Assembly: GCA_024743255.1 (NCBI GenBank) | Contig: JANSWY010000005.1 | Coordinates: forward strand, 1 to 64,000 | DNA from: a bacterium | Lineage (GTDB): Bacteria; Bacteroidota; Bacteroidia; Cytophagales; Cyclobacteriaceae | Direction of reading: 5' to 3' | Length of the DNA: 64,000 nucleotides | Part shown: piece after piece, positions 18,304 through 27,583 of the stretch | Numbering within the stretch: position 1 is the stretch's first letter | Layout: each line of letters begins with the position of its first letter | Made by a program: the position numbers and the translations under genes | Notes under the pieces: generated by a model | What the model was told of the DNA's origin: nothing | Database searches by the model: none | Seen by the model: the letters and a program-made list of their open reading frames with translations, nothing else

Positions 18304-20611
18304 TTACCTTAGCTCATATGATGGCTATTTCTGGAATTGGGATAGTAAAAAAGAAGTTACTGAAGTAGTTGAAGGCAGTACAATTGCATATACTGAAACA
18401 CTTAGTAAGTTATTAAAGGGTTTTACAGGGAAACCCATTCCATCTTTTGGCACCTTGTTATTAGTAATAATTGCAACTAATGATAAATTGTCAGATGACC
18501 TCTCAATTATAGAAAAGCGCCTTAGAACCGAGATAGCCAGGCATCCGTTTGAATCACCAATTGAACTTACTAATATTCTGGAAGATGCTATCAGGCTATT
18601 GCGAATGGTTGAGCAACTCCCTGACACCCTGAAATCAGCGAATTCCAGAATCCAGACCATTGTTGCTTTATTTGAAAATGCGCATAATCTAGTTTCGCAA
18701 TCAAGGATAAGTGGTATATGCCGTGTTTTGGATAACCCGAATAAACATTATCACATCACTAAAGAAAGCGAATTTCCAATTTCCGTTTTTCGTAAGGAGT
18801 TTAGGCCTCTGGCAATGATGGTGGAGAAGTTTCGGTCAGTAGAAGGCCTTATCAAACATTTGACCGCTATACCTTCAATTTCAGAAGAGCTCATGATCGA
18901 AGGGGATGGTGAAGACTCAAGAACCGGTGAATTAAGTTTAATAGATAAATTAATTCAAGATCCAGGCACTTTTCAAATTGGGTCACTAATTAAAAGAATA
19001 TGGTCCGGTTTAAGTGTTCCCTATCACCTATCACTTCCTAGCGGGCAACCATTAGGAGGCTTTAGTGATATCACCAACAAAGGAGATTATGACAAAATAT
19101 TGATTTCAGAATTCGCAAATGACGATGCAATACTCTTGTCAAGATTGGCAAATAATGAGGCCTTATTTCTGAGAAGAGAGGAACCTCCATCTGATGAAGA
19201 GTTTGAAAGAGTCATTTTGGTTGATGTGTCAATCAGGAATTGGGGTACTCCCAAAATCATTGCTTATGCCCTACTTATTGCAATTGCTAATCACCCTAAG
19301 ACAGACATCACTTGCACTGGCTATGCAGTGGGGAATGATGTAATTGAGATTAAGTTCGGGACTGTTGATGAGGTATTGGCTAGCCTTGAGCAGATTGATA
19401 CTTCATTAAATCCTTCTAAGGGTCTTTCAAAGTTTCTGGATGAGTTTAAGAACAAGAAAAACGTAGAAGTCTTCTATATTTCCTCAATTGACTCTATTAA
19501 ATATCCAGAAATGCAACAGGTTCTAAATGAACATCATGCATTTTTTAAATATTGGATTAACGTGAGTCGAGATGGTGACATCTTGTTATATAAGAATCAA
19601 TTCAAATCAAAACGATTAATTCAGGAAATTAAGCTTCCTTTGGAAGAATTATGGTCGAGTTCCCCACGCATAAATAGATCAAAACCAGAAGTCAATTCCA
19701 ATGAAAGTTCTATACCCTTATTGATACCCGCAGCATCAAATTACATTGCTAAAACAATAGTCACAGAACACATCAATCTTATTGTATCGAGAAATAAAGA
19801 CCTATCTATTGCAATCAAATATCCCGAAAGGAAAGGTTTGAATTTCGTAACTAATTTGAGCTATTTCACAAAAGACACTTTGTTTGCGGCCAAGCAAAAT
19901 GAAAATACTGAGATCATAACACTTTGCTATGTCCCGAACCAGAAGAAAATTCATGTAAATAATTTGACAACAAAGGAACACCGTGAGTTCTCCTACTTAA
20001 ACTTTTCTCCCTGGTCAACCCCAGAAATTATCTGTTTTGAAGGAGAGTTCTATTTCATTGGCAAATACTCTTGCTATCACATAACATATGAGCCAAAACT
20101 CAATGTTACTCATATCTCGAAGGTACCTGATACATTAAAAGAGTTTCACAATAGTAACAGATATGGGTTTCCCGTTTACTGCGAGAGTGTATTGCAAAAC
20201 GTCAAATCAATCGCAATTAACAATGTAGGAAATCTAATTTTTAATGGAAGACACGAATTACGAATAACTCACCTCAAACAACTTCGACTTGAAAGGTCAA
20301 ATTTCATGTTTGAATCAGTAAGATCTGGACAAGAGGGACGGAATTCACAATTATTTAAATTTCCAGAAGGAAGTACTATTGAGGCAAGTAAAACCGGCTA
20401 CTTGAAATTTGTAAGTAGTAACAAAGGAATTGATGAATTTTATATTCCAACAGCTCTGGATTTTGATTTAGCTATTGTTAACAAATTGGAATTTGCTGGA
20501 AACAAATACTTTAACTCCACCCAAACAAAGCAGGAGATAAATCAACTATCTGTAATGAATGACACTTATTTACAGGCATTTATCAAAAATATTACCCAAA
20601 CATGGAGTTAA
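18296..20611 (+). CDS. vWA domain-beta-propeller protein of the MoxR ternary system
   Basis: A 771-residue cytosolic protein with three regions. Residues ~1-290 are a helical N-terminal module ending in SGQPLGGFSDITNKGDYDKILISEFANDDAILLSRLANNEALFLRREEPP, a block characteristic of vWA proteins in MoxR ternary operons. Residues ~304-430 are a von Willebrand A domain (VILVDVSIRNWGTPKIIAYALLIAIA). Its metal site is degenerate: the DxSxS motif reads DVSIR (310-314), losing the second serine. Residues ~485-771 are repeated beta-strand units (for example LCYVPNQKKIHVNNLTTKEHREF and EIICFEGEFYFIGKYSCYHI), consistent with a beta-propeller. The vWA part is the expected MoxR partner and the propeller a target-recognition part. 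Overlaps are 8 nt upstream and 10 nt downstream. Confidence 0.85.
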   Translation: MSNYLSSYDGYFWNWDSKKEVTEVVEGSTIAYTETLSKLLKGFTGKPIPSFGTLLLVIIATNDKLSDDLSIIEKRLRTEIARHPFESPIELTNILEDAIRLLRMVEQLPDTLKSANSRIQTIVALFENAHNLVSQSRISGICRVLDNPNKHYHITKESEFPISVFRKEFRPLAMMVEKFRSVEGLIKHLTAIPSISEELMIEGDGEDSRTGELSLIDKLIQDPGTFQIGSLIKRIWSGLSVPYHLSLPSGQPLGGFSDITNKGDYDKILISEFANDDAILLSRLANNEALFLRREEPPSDEEFERVILVDVSIRNWGTPKIIAYALLIAIANHPKTDITCTGYAVGNDVIEIKFGTVDEVLASLEQIDTSLNPSKGLSKFLDEFKNKKNVEVFYISSIDSIKYPEMQQVLNEHHAFFKYWINVSRDGDILLYKNQFKSKRLIQEIKLPLEELWSSSPRINRSKPEVNSNESSIPLLIPAASNYIAKTIVTEHINLIVSRNKDLSIAIKYPERKGLNFVTNLSYFTKDTLFAAKQNENTEIITLCYVPNQKKIHVNNLTTKEHREFSYLNFSPWSTPEIICFEGEFYFIGKYSCYHITYEPKLNVTHISKVPDTLKEFHNSNRYGFPVYCESVLQNVKSIAINNVGNLIFNGRHELRITHLKQLRLERSNFMFESVRSGQEGRNSQLFKFPEGSTIEASKTGYLKFVSSNKGIDEFYIPTALDFDLAIVNKLEFAGNKYFNSTQTKQEINQLSVMNDTYLQAFIKNITQTWS

Positions 20612-22305
20612 AAATCATACCACATAGCAACAACTTGTATTCTACCGCAGGGTTTCTAATCAAGGGTGGAAGTCCGTTCCATTGGGTTAGTGAAATTCAA
20701 CGACTTGAAATAAGCCTTAATGATATTATTTGTTTTGCTATTCCTGGCAGAGGAGTAAATTCAGTATGGGGGTGTCTTGTTGCTTTTAAAGGTGAGTATA
20801 AACCACTTCAAAATAACCCTCATTTAGTAATTCAATTAATGGACGGCAAAATTTATCTTCCCAGCAGATCAATTTTGTACCCAAGAATTACACCTGAAGA
20901 ACTAAACGCACTGTTTCCTGGTGATTACCGATATTTGGTTCACCCAGATGTAGGAATTGTGCCCTTGGAATCCAGGCTAAATTGGTCCGATTTGGTTTCA
21001 TTAAGTGAGTCCGATTTCGAGTTTAAGAAACCAAATAATGGGGTGTTTATTCCAACAGAATTAAAAAGAATCCAGGTAAAACCACAGAGCCCTGAAGAGA
21101 CTTTAAGAGAATTGGATCAGCAAGTTAGTTCCGGGAAAGGTATACCCGAAGGAAAGCCACTTTCAATGCTTGAAAAAGTTAAACTTGCAGTATTCAAGAG
21201 GTTACAAAACAAAAAGGCCAAAACAGAAGTGAATTCTCCAATTTCACCCGCTAAGTCCAATTGGTTTGATCGTCTACTAGGCAAAATTCAAAACAACATT
21301 TCCCAACAGGTAGATAACTTGGAAGAGCGCAATAAAAAGAGTCTGGATAAGTTGATGGAGCTATTTAAAAAGGATGCAGAAGAAGCCCTAAAATATGCTA
21401 TTCCTCTTAATGAGGGAGAAGCATTCAGGGGATCGTCAGATGGACTCATGGATTATTTTAAAAGATGGACCGATTTTTCGTTATTTGGAAACTCAGGAAC
21501 CTCGAATACCCCAACCAGTGGTGCGGTTACAATGCCTACCGATCATTACAGCACATTATATAATCAATATATTCAGACTGCCAGGCAGCTTGAAAAGGAA
21601 GGAGATTTCAAGAAAGCTGCGTTTATTTACTTGAAATTATTGAAGCAGCCTCAAAACGCAGCAAAACTACTCGAGCAAGGAAAATACTTCCAGGAGGCAG
21701 CAAGCATTTACTTACAGAACCTTAAAGATAAGTCTTCTGCCGCCAGATGCTATGAAAACGGAAAAATGACTGAAAGAGCTATAGATCTGTATAAAGAAAT
21801 GAAGAATTTTGAGAAAGTTGGAGATCTGTATAAGGAAATTAATAAACCTGTAGAAGCAAACGAGTTTTATGAACTAGTTGTTGACAACTACGAAAAAGTG
21901 CACAATTATCAACGAGCAGGAAACATTATTAAAGAAAAAATGGGAGACCTACCCCGTTATCAAAATCTCATGAAAAAGGGGTGGATCAATAAAGTTCAAG
22001 AAAATAAATGTCTTGATAACTTAATACAATCAATAGAAGAACCCACAATAATTAATTCTGAAATAGAAGATATTTATTTAAACCATACAAATAATCAGAA
22101 TATCGAGGACTTTATAAAAGTAATCGTAAAGGAATATCAACGTAACAGAGGAGTCAACAAATACATTAAAGAAATCAGCTATGAAATCATATCTGAATAT
22201 GCCAATCAAAAACCAAATCTGCCAAACATATTACAAATACTTAATTCAAAAGACACCATGTTATCAAGAGATATTACGAGATTCCGCAATGGAAGTACTA
22301 ATTAG
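20602..22305 (+). CDS. bpX6-like N-terminal domain plus TPR-like solenoid, last gene of the MoxR operon
   Basis: A 567-residue cytosolic protein. Residues ~1-145 are a beta-rich domain (YSTAGFLIKGGSPFHWV, LVIQLMDGKIYLPSRSILYP, FPGDYRYLVHPDVGIVPLE) that I think corresponds to the bpX6-type N-terminal domain of MoxR ternary systems, with moderate confidence. Residues ~185-270 are charged and partly coiled coil. Residues ~320-450 are helical repeats of the TPR/SNAP kind: AARQLEKEGDFKKAAFIYLKLL, AAKLLEQGKYFQEAASIYLQ, AARCYENGKMTERAIDLYKE, VGDLYKEINKPVEANEFYE. The tail is helical and unassigned. No nuclease or membrane-pore effector is visible. It overlaps the upstream vWA gene by 10 nt and overlaps the convergent LuxR gene by 4 nt. 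Confidence 0.75.
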   Translation: MELKIIPHSNNLYSTAGFLIKGGSPFHWVSEIQRLEISLNDIICFAIPGRGVNSVWGCLVAFKGEYKPLQNNPHLVIQLMDGKIYLPSRSILYPRITPEELNALFPGDYRYLVHPDVGIVPLESRLNWSDLVSLSESDFEFKKPNNGVFIPTELKRIQVKPQSPEETLRELDQQVSSGKGIPEGKPLSMLEKVKLAVFKRLQNKKAKTEVNSPISPAKSNWFDRLLGKIQNNISQQVDNLEERNKKSLDKLMELFKKDAEEALKYAIPLNEGEAFRGSSDGLMDYFKRWTDFSLFGNSGTSNTPTSGAVTMPTDHYSTLYNQYIQTARQLEKEGDFKKAAFIYLKLLKQPQNAAKLLEQGKYFQEAASIYLQNLKDKSSAARCYENGKMTERAIDLYKEMKNFEKVGDLYKEINKPVEANEFYELVVDNYEKVHNYQRAGNIIKEKMGDLPRYQNLMKKGWINKVQENKCLDNLIQSIEEPTIINSEIEDIYLNHTNNQNIEDFIKVIVKEYQRNRGVNKYIKEISYEIISEYANQKPNLPNILQILNSKDTMLSRDITRFRNGSTN

Positions 22306-23819
22306 CCTTTGGCAAGAACTTTATTCAGTGCTTCACTCCTATTTGATACACCCAACTTCTCATAAATATTTTTAAGGTGATACTTTACGGTATTAATTGA
22401 CACATACATTGCATCCGCAATTTGCCTATTGGTCTTATCAGACAATGCCTGCTGGAAGATTTCGATTTCTCTATCAGACAGAGGCTTAAACAAGCCTTCA
22501 TTAATCATCTCCGGGTTTAATACCACTTCTTCAGTTTGATTGTTGAAGACTGAATTGATCTGTAATCTCAGAGTATCTATTTCCTGAGATAATAATGCAT
22601 TCTTCAATCGGGATCTCTGAATAATCAGCCCGATAGCGACTGCACTAAAAAGAATTACAACACTTGTGATAATTATTAGAAAGACCTGGAAACGTTCCTG
22701 TTCAGCTATTTCAGCATTTGCCTGAAGTATTTCTTTCTCTTTCTCGGCAGTTTCATACTTCACACGAAACTCTTCAATGTTATTAATTGTCTCCTGATTA
22801 CTAAGGCTATCTTTGATTAAATGGTACTCTTTCAAATGTCCAATTGCATTCTTGTAATTAGTTCTAGCCATCTCAAGTTCGTAAAATAGTTTAAAAGCGT
22901 CTCTTCGGGGAGCAAGAATTTCCTCCTTTCCACTTACCACTAAAGATTCTTCCAAGTACTGTTCGGCTGAAATAAATTTTTCTTGCTCAAACAATAAGCC
23001 GGCCATAGCATTTAGACACTCAATAAGCGTTTCGTACTCATTAAATTGTTTTGCTAGCTTGATGCATTCATTATAGTAATATTCTGCCTTGGTAAAATCA
23101 CCATCATCCATATAAGTATTGCCCATAGTGTAATACTGAAAGGTTAGCAAGTACAAATCTTTGGTCATTTCTAGTATCTCAGTTGCTCGTTGGTTGACCT
23201 GAAAAGCACTATCCGGATAATTTAATGCGTTATAACAGTAACCTAATTGCACCAGATTCCTAGCCATGGAAGTAGAGTCACTGATGGCGGTTGACTCGAT
23301 CAAAGCATCTTTCGTGTAGCTCAATGCAGCATCTGGATTTCCGAGATCAAAAAATATCCCTGCGATATTTCCTAGTAGTGCCGACCTCCATTTGTAAGCT
23401 CTGTGTTCTTTACTGTCTTTGGTCAGTTCTAACCCTCTTTCGTAATAGCCCTTGGCAGCATCATTATCATTTTCAATTCTAGCTACATTGGCAAGTCCAT
23501 TCAAGGAACCAATTTGAGTGAAAATATCTCCTGCGAGATCAGCATATTCTATTGATAAGTTAAGCGATTGAGTTGCTGAATCCACATCGTAACGCATACC
23601 GTAGGATACACCCAGATTATAGTAATATATACCTTTAATTGAATCTCCTGTATCCTCAAGAATTCCCAAGGCTTTTTTTAAAGTCACTACCATCTCAGCA
23701 GGATCTGATTTTGTGTCTGCTTCCGAAATAATTTCTAATACTGATTTTTCCTGAGGGGTTTGACTAAGAACTAATCTCACTGAAAACAGTAACAATATCA
23801 AAACCAATAGCTGCTTCAT
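22302..23819 (-). CDS. Membrane-tethered TPR-LuxR family transcriptional regulator
   Basis: I place the start at the ATG at 23819 because it begins a clean signal-type sequence (MKQLLVLILLLFSVRLVLSQ); an in-frame ATG at 23867 adds 16 unlikely residues. The 505-residue product has an exported region with TPR repeats (~25-340), a short coiled coil, one membrane helix (VFLIIITSVVILFSAVAIGLII, ~378-399) and a cytosolic tail ending in a LuxR/GerE HTH (LSDREIEIFQQALSDKTNRQIADAMYVSINTVKYHLKNIYEKLGVSNRSEAL). It would link a periplasmic signal directly to DNA. It is divergent from susC, whose upstream region carries an inverted repeat, so control of susCD is a reasonable inference. Its stop overlaps the end of the MoxR operon by 4 nt. 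Confidence 0.88.
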   Translation of the reverse strand: MKQLLVLILLLFSVRLVLSQTPQEKSVLEIISEADTKSDPAEMVVTLKKALGILEDTGDSIKGIYYYNLGVSYGMRYDVDSATQSLNLSIEYADLAGDIFTQIGSLNGLANVARIENDNDAAKGYYERGLELTKDSKEHRAYKWRSALLGNIAGIFFDLGNPDAALSYTKDALIESTAISDSTSMARNLVQLGYCYNALNYPDSAFQVNQRATEILEMTKDLYLLTFQYYTMGNTYMDDGDFTKAEYYYNECIKLAKQFNEYETLIECLNAMAGLLFEQEKFISAEQYLEESLVVSGKEEILAPRRDAFKLFYELEMARTNYKNAIGHLKEYHLIKDSLSNQETINNIEEFRVKYETAEKEKEILQANAEIAEQERFQVFLIIITSVVILFSAVAIGLIIQRSRLKNALLSQEIDTLRLQINSVFNNQTEEVVLNPEMINEGLFKPLSDREIEIFQQALSDKTNRQIADAMYVSINTVKYHLKNIYEKLGVSNRSEALNKVLAKG

Positions 23820-24345
23820 GGACATAACATAGATTGAAGGATCAATATAAAAAATTAACCTAATCATTCAAAAAAGCTTCAGCTAATAGCTTGAAAACTA
23901 ATGGCTTCCAACACCTACAACTCCAGTCAATTACGAAATTTTGAAAATTGCATTTTATTAAGAGAAACTTCCTTACAACCCAACAAATAATTACCCCTAC
24001 TTATTTAACAATTATGTGACGAAATTATTGGGATAGTTCAATAATGAACATAACTGTTCGGAAATAGTATAGTTTTCACACAACTACTGTTTTATATCCG
24101 AACAGCTTGTAAATACTTGTATAACAAGGTTTAATAAAAAATGTTTAAGTTTTTTTAGTCAGATTAATGACATTTAAATAACTGGTTAACAGAGGGATAA
24201 CAAACGTCATTTTTCAATACTTATTAATAAAGTGCAAATAAATATTTGCAAATACGTTATCTGCCATATTTTTTTTATAAGGTATTACGTAAATTGAACT
24301 GTTTTAAGTTTTTAACAATCTTATTTTTTAACTAAAAAGAACAGC
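23820..24345. other. Long regulatory intergenic region between the LuxR gene and susC
   Basis: About 526 bases without a supportable gene. The region is very AT-rich and contains the 13-bp inverted repeat listed separately. The last 40 bases before susC are A/T-rich (ending AAAAAGAACAGC before the ATG), the usual leader type for Bacteroidota genes that lack a Shine-Dalgarno sequence. The length implies a long 5' leader or several regulator sites. I saw no small RNA gene or riboswitch that I can name. Confidence 0.5.
24054..24105. promoter_or_regulatory. 13-bp inverted repeat upstream of susC (candidate operator)
   Basis: The left arm CTGTTCGGAAATA (24054-24066) and right arm TATATCCGAACAG (24093-24105) are reverse complements except for one position, separated by 26 bp. 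Centre-to-centre spacing is about 39 bp, near four helical turns. No T-run follows, so it is more likely a dimeric regulator site than a terminator. It lies about 240 nt upstream of the susC start. Confidence 0.55.
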
Positions 24346-27300
24346 ATGAAGAAGCTTTTACTACTATTTGCGCTGACTATGACAGGACTTTACTCACAGT
24401 CCTGGGCGCAGGGACGTACGGCTTCTGGTACGGTTGTGTCATCAGATGATGGCTCAGGTCTACCAGGAGTTAGCGTGTTACTTAAAGGGACTACCAACGG
24501 TACTATCACTGATGCCGATGGTAATTACAAACTCAACATTCCAGATGACAATGCCGTGTTGGTATACTCATTTGTAGGTTACAAAACTCAGGAAATTGCT
24601 GTAGGTTCCAGATCAGTGATCGATGTACAGATGGCATTTGAGGTGACAGAATTAACAGAACTTGTGGTTACAGCCGCTGGTATTGAAGCCAACAAGCGCG
24701 AGTTAGGTTATTCTATCCAAAATGTCGATGCAGATGAAGTTCGTCAAGCGAATGAAACTAACTTCGTTTCTGCACTAAGTGGAAAAGTAGCCGGAGTACA
24801 GGTTACTAGTTCAGGTGGTAGCCCAGGTGCTGCTGCTCAGATCAGAATTAGGGGTAACAAAACAGTACAGGGTAGCAACGCTCCGCTATTCGTAATTGAT
24901 GGTGTGCCGATTGACAACTCTACTTTTAACACTTCTGATTCTCCTGATGATGATCCTTCTGATTTAGGTTCAGGTGGTGTGACCAACTCTAACAGAGCTA
25001 TCGACATTAACCCTAATGACGTAGAATCTTTAACAGTACTTAAAGGTCCTGCTGCTACTGTACTTTATGGTATCAGAGCTGCAAACGGAGCAGTAGTTAT
25101 TACTACTAAAAAAGGAGCTAAAAATCAAAAGGCTCAGGTTAGATATAACTTCGGTTATACTTTAGATCAGGTGAATAAATTACCTGGATTACAAAGAGAG
25201 TATGCTCAGGGTGCAGTTGTAGGTGGTGTTCCTACTTTCCAGGCTGCAATGACAGGTTCTACGCAAAGAACAAGTTGGGGTCCTAGATTCTCAGACTTAA
25301 GCTATTCAACTACTCCTTCTGTATGGGATGAGAATGGTCTTATTGTTTTAGCAACTGACCCAACTGCAACAGGAGTTACTCCTACTGCTTATAACAACGC
25401 AGATCTTTTCTTCCAAAATGGAAATACCTTCTCTAATAACATTAGTGTTCAGGGTGGATCGGAAAAAGCTAGTTATTACTTCTCAGCGGGTAGACTGGAT
25501 CAGACTGGTATCATGCCAAACAGTGATTTCGAAAGAACTAGTATTAAGCTGACTACTTCTTATGAGATCGTTAAAAATCTGAATGCTACTATTAGTTCTA
25601 CTTACATTAAGTCTGGTGGTAAGAAAGTTCAGAATGGTTCTAACACTTCTGGTGTAATGCTTGGGCTATTAAGAACATCTCCAAACTTTGACAACAGTGC
25701 AGGATTCCAGTTCCCTGATGGAACTCAAAGAGCATATAGAGGTGGAAGTATCTATGATAACCCATTCTTTACGGTTAACAAAAACTTTGCGACTGATGAA
25801 GTAAACAGATTTATTGGTTATGCTCAGTTTACTTATGATCCAACGCCTTGGTTAAACTTCACTTACAGGGTTGGTACTGATACTTACGGTGATGATAGAA
25901 TTCTTAGAAATGCTATCAATTCTTCTACATTGCAAGATGGACAGGTAATTAACCAAACTATCAGAAGTACAGACCTTAACAGTGATCTATTAGCTACTGT
26001 TAAAGGTGACTTAGGAGAGTCTTTAAACTTCAATCTGACAGTTGGTCACAACTACTATAATAAAGATGTGCACATCAACAGAATTGATGGTAGAGGTTTA
26101 GCTTCAGAAGATTTCTTCAATATCGCTTCAGCTCAGTCGGTTACTGTTTCTGAAGGAGTAAACAGAAGAAAGTTATACGGACTTTACGGAACTTTAACAC
26201 TTAACTACAACAGTCAAATCTTTGTAAACTTAAGTGGTAGAAACGATTGGTCTTCTACTCTTCCAGAGCAGAACAATTCATTCTTCTACCCTGCTGCTAG
26301 TTTAGGATGGGATTTCACTCAAACATTCGGAATCAACAGTTCTATATTCAACTATGGTAAAGTAAGAGTATCATGGGGTCAGGTAGGTAACGATCCTGGT
26401 TTTGCTGTTACTTCTAATGGATTCTCTCAGTCTCAGGTTATTGATGGATGGACAAACCCTAATGGTGTATTGTTCCCGGCATTTGGTGTTAACTCATTTA
26501 ACTCTAATGGTATCTTAGGTAACCAGGATCTGGTAGCTGAAATCACAACTACAACTGAAGTTGGTGCTGACTTACAATTCCTGGATGGTAAAATTGGATT
26601 AGATGTTACTTATTTCAACGCTAAAACTTCTGATGCGATTCTTAACATCACATTGCCAAGTAGTAGTGGATTCCAACAAAGAGCAGTTAACTCTGCAGAG
26701 ATTACTAACAAAGGTATAGAGGCAGCTCTTTCAGCTTCTATTGTTGACAATGCTAGCTTTACTTATGACATTGGTGTTAACTACACAAGAATCAGAAATG
26801 AAGTAGTTAAGCTTGCTGATGGAATTGATGTATTGACAATTGACCCATTTGGTACTCAGAGAGTTGTTGCAGGATTCCCATTTGGTACTTTCTTTGGAAC
26901 TAGATTCTTAAGAGATGACAATGGTAACATGGTTATCGATCCTAGCAATGGTATGCCTTACGAAGATCCTACTGAAGGTGTAGTTGGAGACCCTAACCCA
27001 GACTTCCTTCTTGGATTCAGAAATACATTCACTTACAAAGACTTCACTCTTAGCTTCCTATTAGATATCAGAGAAGGTGGTGATGTATACAATGGTACTT
27101 CTGGAGTATTAAACAACTTTGGTGTTGGTAAAGAGACTCTAGATAGAAATGAAGTTGTAGTATTCGAAGGAGTATTAGGTGAAACTGATGCTGATGGAAA
27201 CGTTACAGCTACTTCAACTCCAAATGATATCGAAGTTGTAAAAGGTGGTACTGACGGTGGTACAAACTTCTACTCTAACTACGGTTTCGTGAACTTGACT

Positions 27301-27564
27301 GAATTAACTATTCAGGATGGATCTTGGATCAGAATGAGAGATATTTCATTGAGCTATAATCTTCCAGGTACATTATTGGATAAGACTCCTTTCAGTGCTG
27401 CTAATATCACATTGAATGCTAGAAACTTATTCCTAATCACAGATTACACTGGAATTGATCCTGAGACAAACCTAACTGGTGACTCTTCTAACGTATTCGG
27501 TTACGATTACTTCAACAACCCTAATACTAAGAGTTATGGTATCAATGTTAATCTTACTTTTTAA
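24346..27564 (+). CDS. SusC/RagA family TonB-linked outer membrane protein
   Basis: A 1,072-residue outer-membrane transporter. Residues 1-22 are a signal peptide ending SWAQ. Then come a CarboxypepD-like domain (GTVVSSDDGSGLPGVSVLLKGTTNGTITDADGNYKL, ~26-110), a TonB-box-like stretch (LTELVVTAAGIEANKRELGYS), the plug with LTVLKGPAATVLYGIRAANGAVVITTKKG, and a beta-barrel ending NVNLTF. It imports a nutrient across the outer membrane with TonB energy, together with the SusD-like lipoprotein 19 nt downstream. No glycoside hydrolase or protease is linked, so the substrate cannot be read from context. Codon choice (AAC, TTC, GCT, GGT, AGA preferred) differs visibly from the flanking genes and suggests high expression. 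Confidence 0.95.
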   Translation: MKKLLLLFALTMTGLYSQSWAQGRTASGTVVSSDDGSGLPGVSVLLKGTTNGTITDADGNYKLNIPDDNAVLVYSFVGYKTQEIAVGSRSVIDVQMAFEVTELTELVVTAAGIEANKRELGYSIQNVDADEVRQANETNFVSALSGKVAGVQVTSSGGSPGAAAQIRIRGNKTVQGSNAPLFVIDGVPIDNSTFNTSDSPDDDPSDLGSGGVTNSNRAIDINPNDVESLTVLKGPAATVLYGIRAANGAVVITTKKGAKNQKAQVRYNFGYTLDQVNKLPGLQREYAQGAVVGGVPTFQAAMTGSTQRTSWGPRFSDLSYSTTPSVWDENGLIVLATDPTATGVTPTAYNNADLFFQNGNTFSNNISVQGGSEKASYYFSAGRLDQTGIMPNSDFERTSIKLTTSYEIVKNLNATISSTYIKSGGKKVQNGSNTSGVMLGLLRTSPNFDNSAGFQFPDGTQRAYRGGSIYDNPFFTVNKNFATDEVNRFIGYAQFTYDPTPWLNFTYRVGTDTYGDDRILRNAINSSTLQDGQVINQTIRSTDLNSDLLATVKGDLGESLNFNLTVGHNYYNKDVHINRIDGRGLASEDFFNIASAQSVTVSEGVNRRKLYGLYGTLTLNYNSQIFVNLSGRNDWSSTLPEQNNSFFYPAASLGWDFTQTFGINSSIFNYGKVRVSWGQVGNDPGFAVTSNGFSQSQVIDGWTNPNGVLFPAFGVNSFNSNGILGNQDLVAEITTTTEVGADLQFLDGKIGLDVTYFNAKTSDAILNITLPSSSGFQQRAVNSAEITNKGIEAALSASIVDNASFTYDIGVNYTRIRNEVVKLADGIDVLTIDPFGTQRVVAGFPFGTFFGTRFLRDDNGNMVIDPSNGMPYEDPTEGVVGDPNPDFLLGFRNTFTYKDFTLSFLLDIREGGDVYNGTSGVLNNFGVGKETLDRNEVVVFEGVLGETDADGNVTATSTPNDIEVVKGGTDGGTNFYSNYGFVNLTELTIQDGSWIRMRDISLSYNLPGTLLDKTPFSAANITLNARNLFLITDYTGIDPETNLTGDSSNVFGYDYFNNPNTKSYGINVNLTF

Positions 27565-27572
27565 GAACTAAT

Positions 27573-27578
27573 AGGAGA
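27573..27578 (+). promoter_or_regulatory. Shine-Dalgarno-like AGGAGA before susD
   Basis: AGGAGA lies 5 nt before the ATG of the SusD-like gene. Most genes in this window lack such a sequence, as is normal for Bacteroidota, so its presence in the short susC-susD gap may help translation of the second gene. Confidence 0.45.
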
Positions 27579-27583
27579 AAACA

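Noticed and set aside
15826-22305. Reading the MoxR operon as the aerotolerance (Bat) or methanol dehydrogenase maturation operon
   Set aside because: Bat-type operons carry a DUF58 protein and membrane-anchored BatA/BatB vWA proteins; here the vWA protein is soluble with a beta-propeller, and no DUF58 gene is present.
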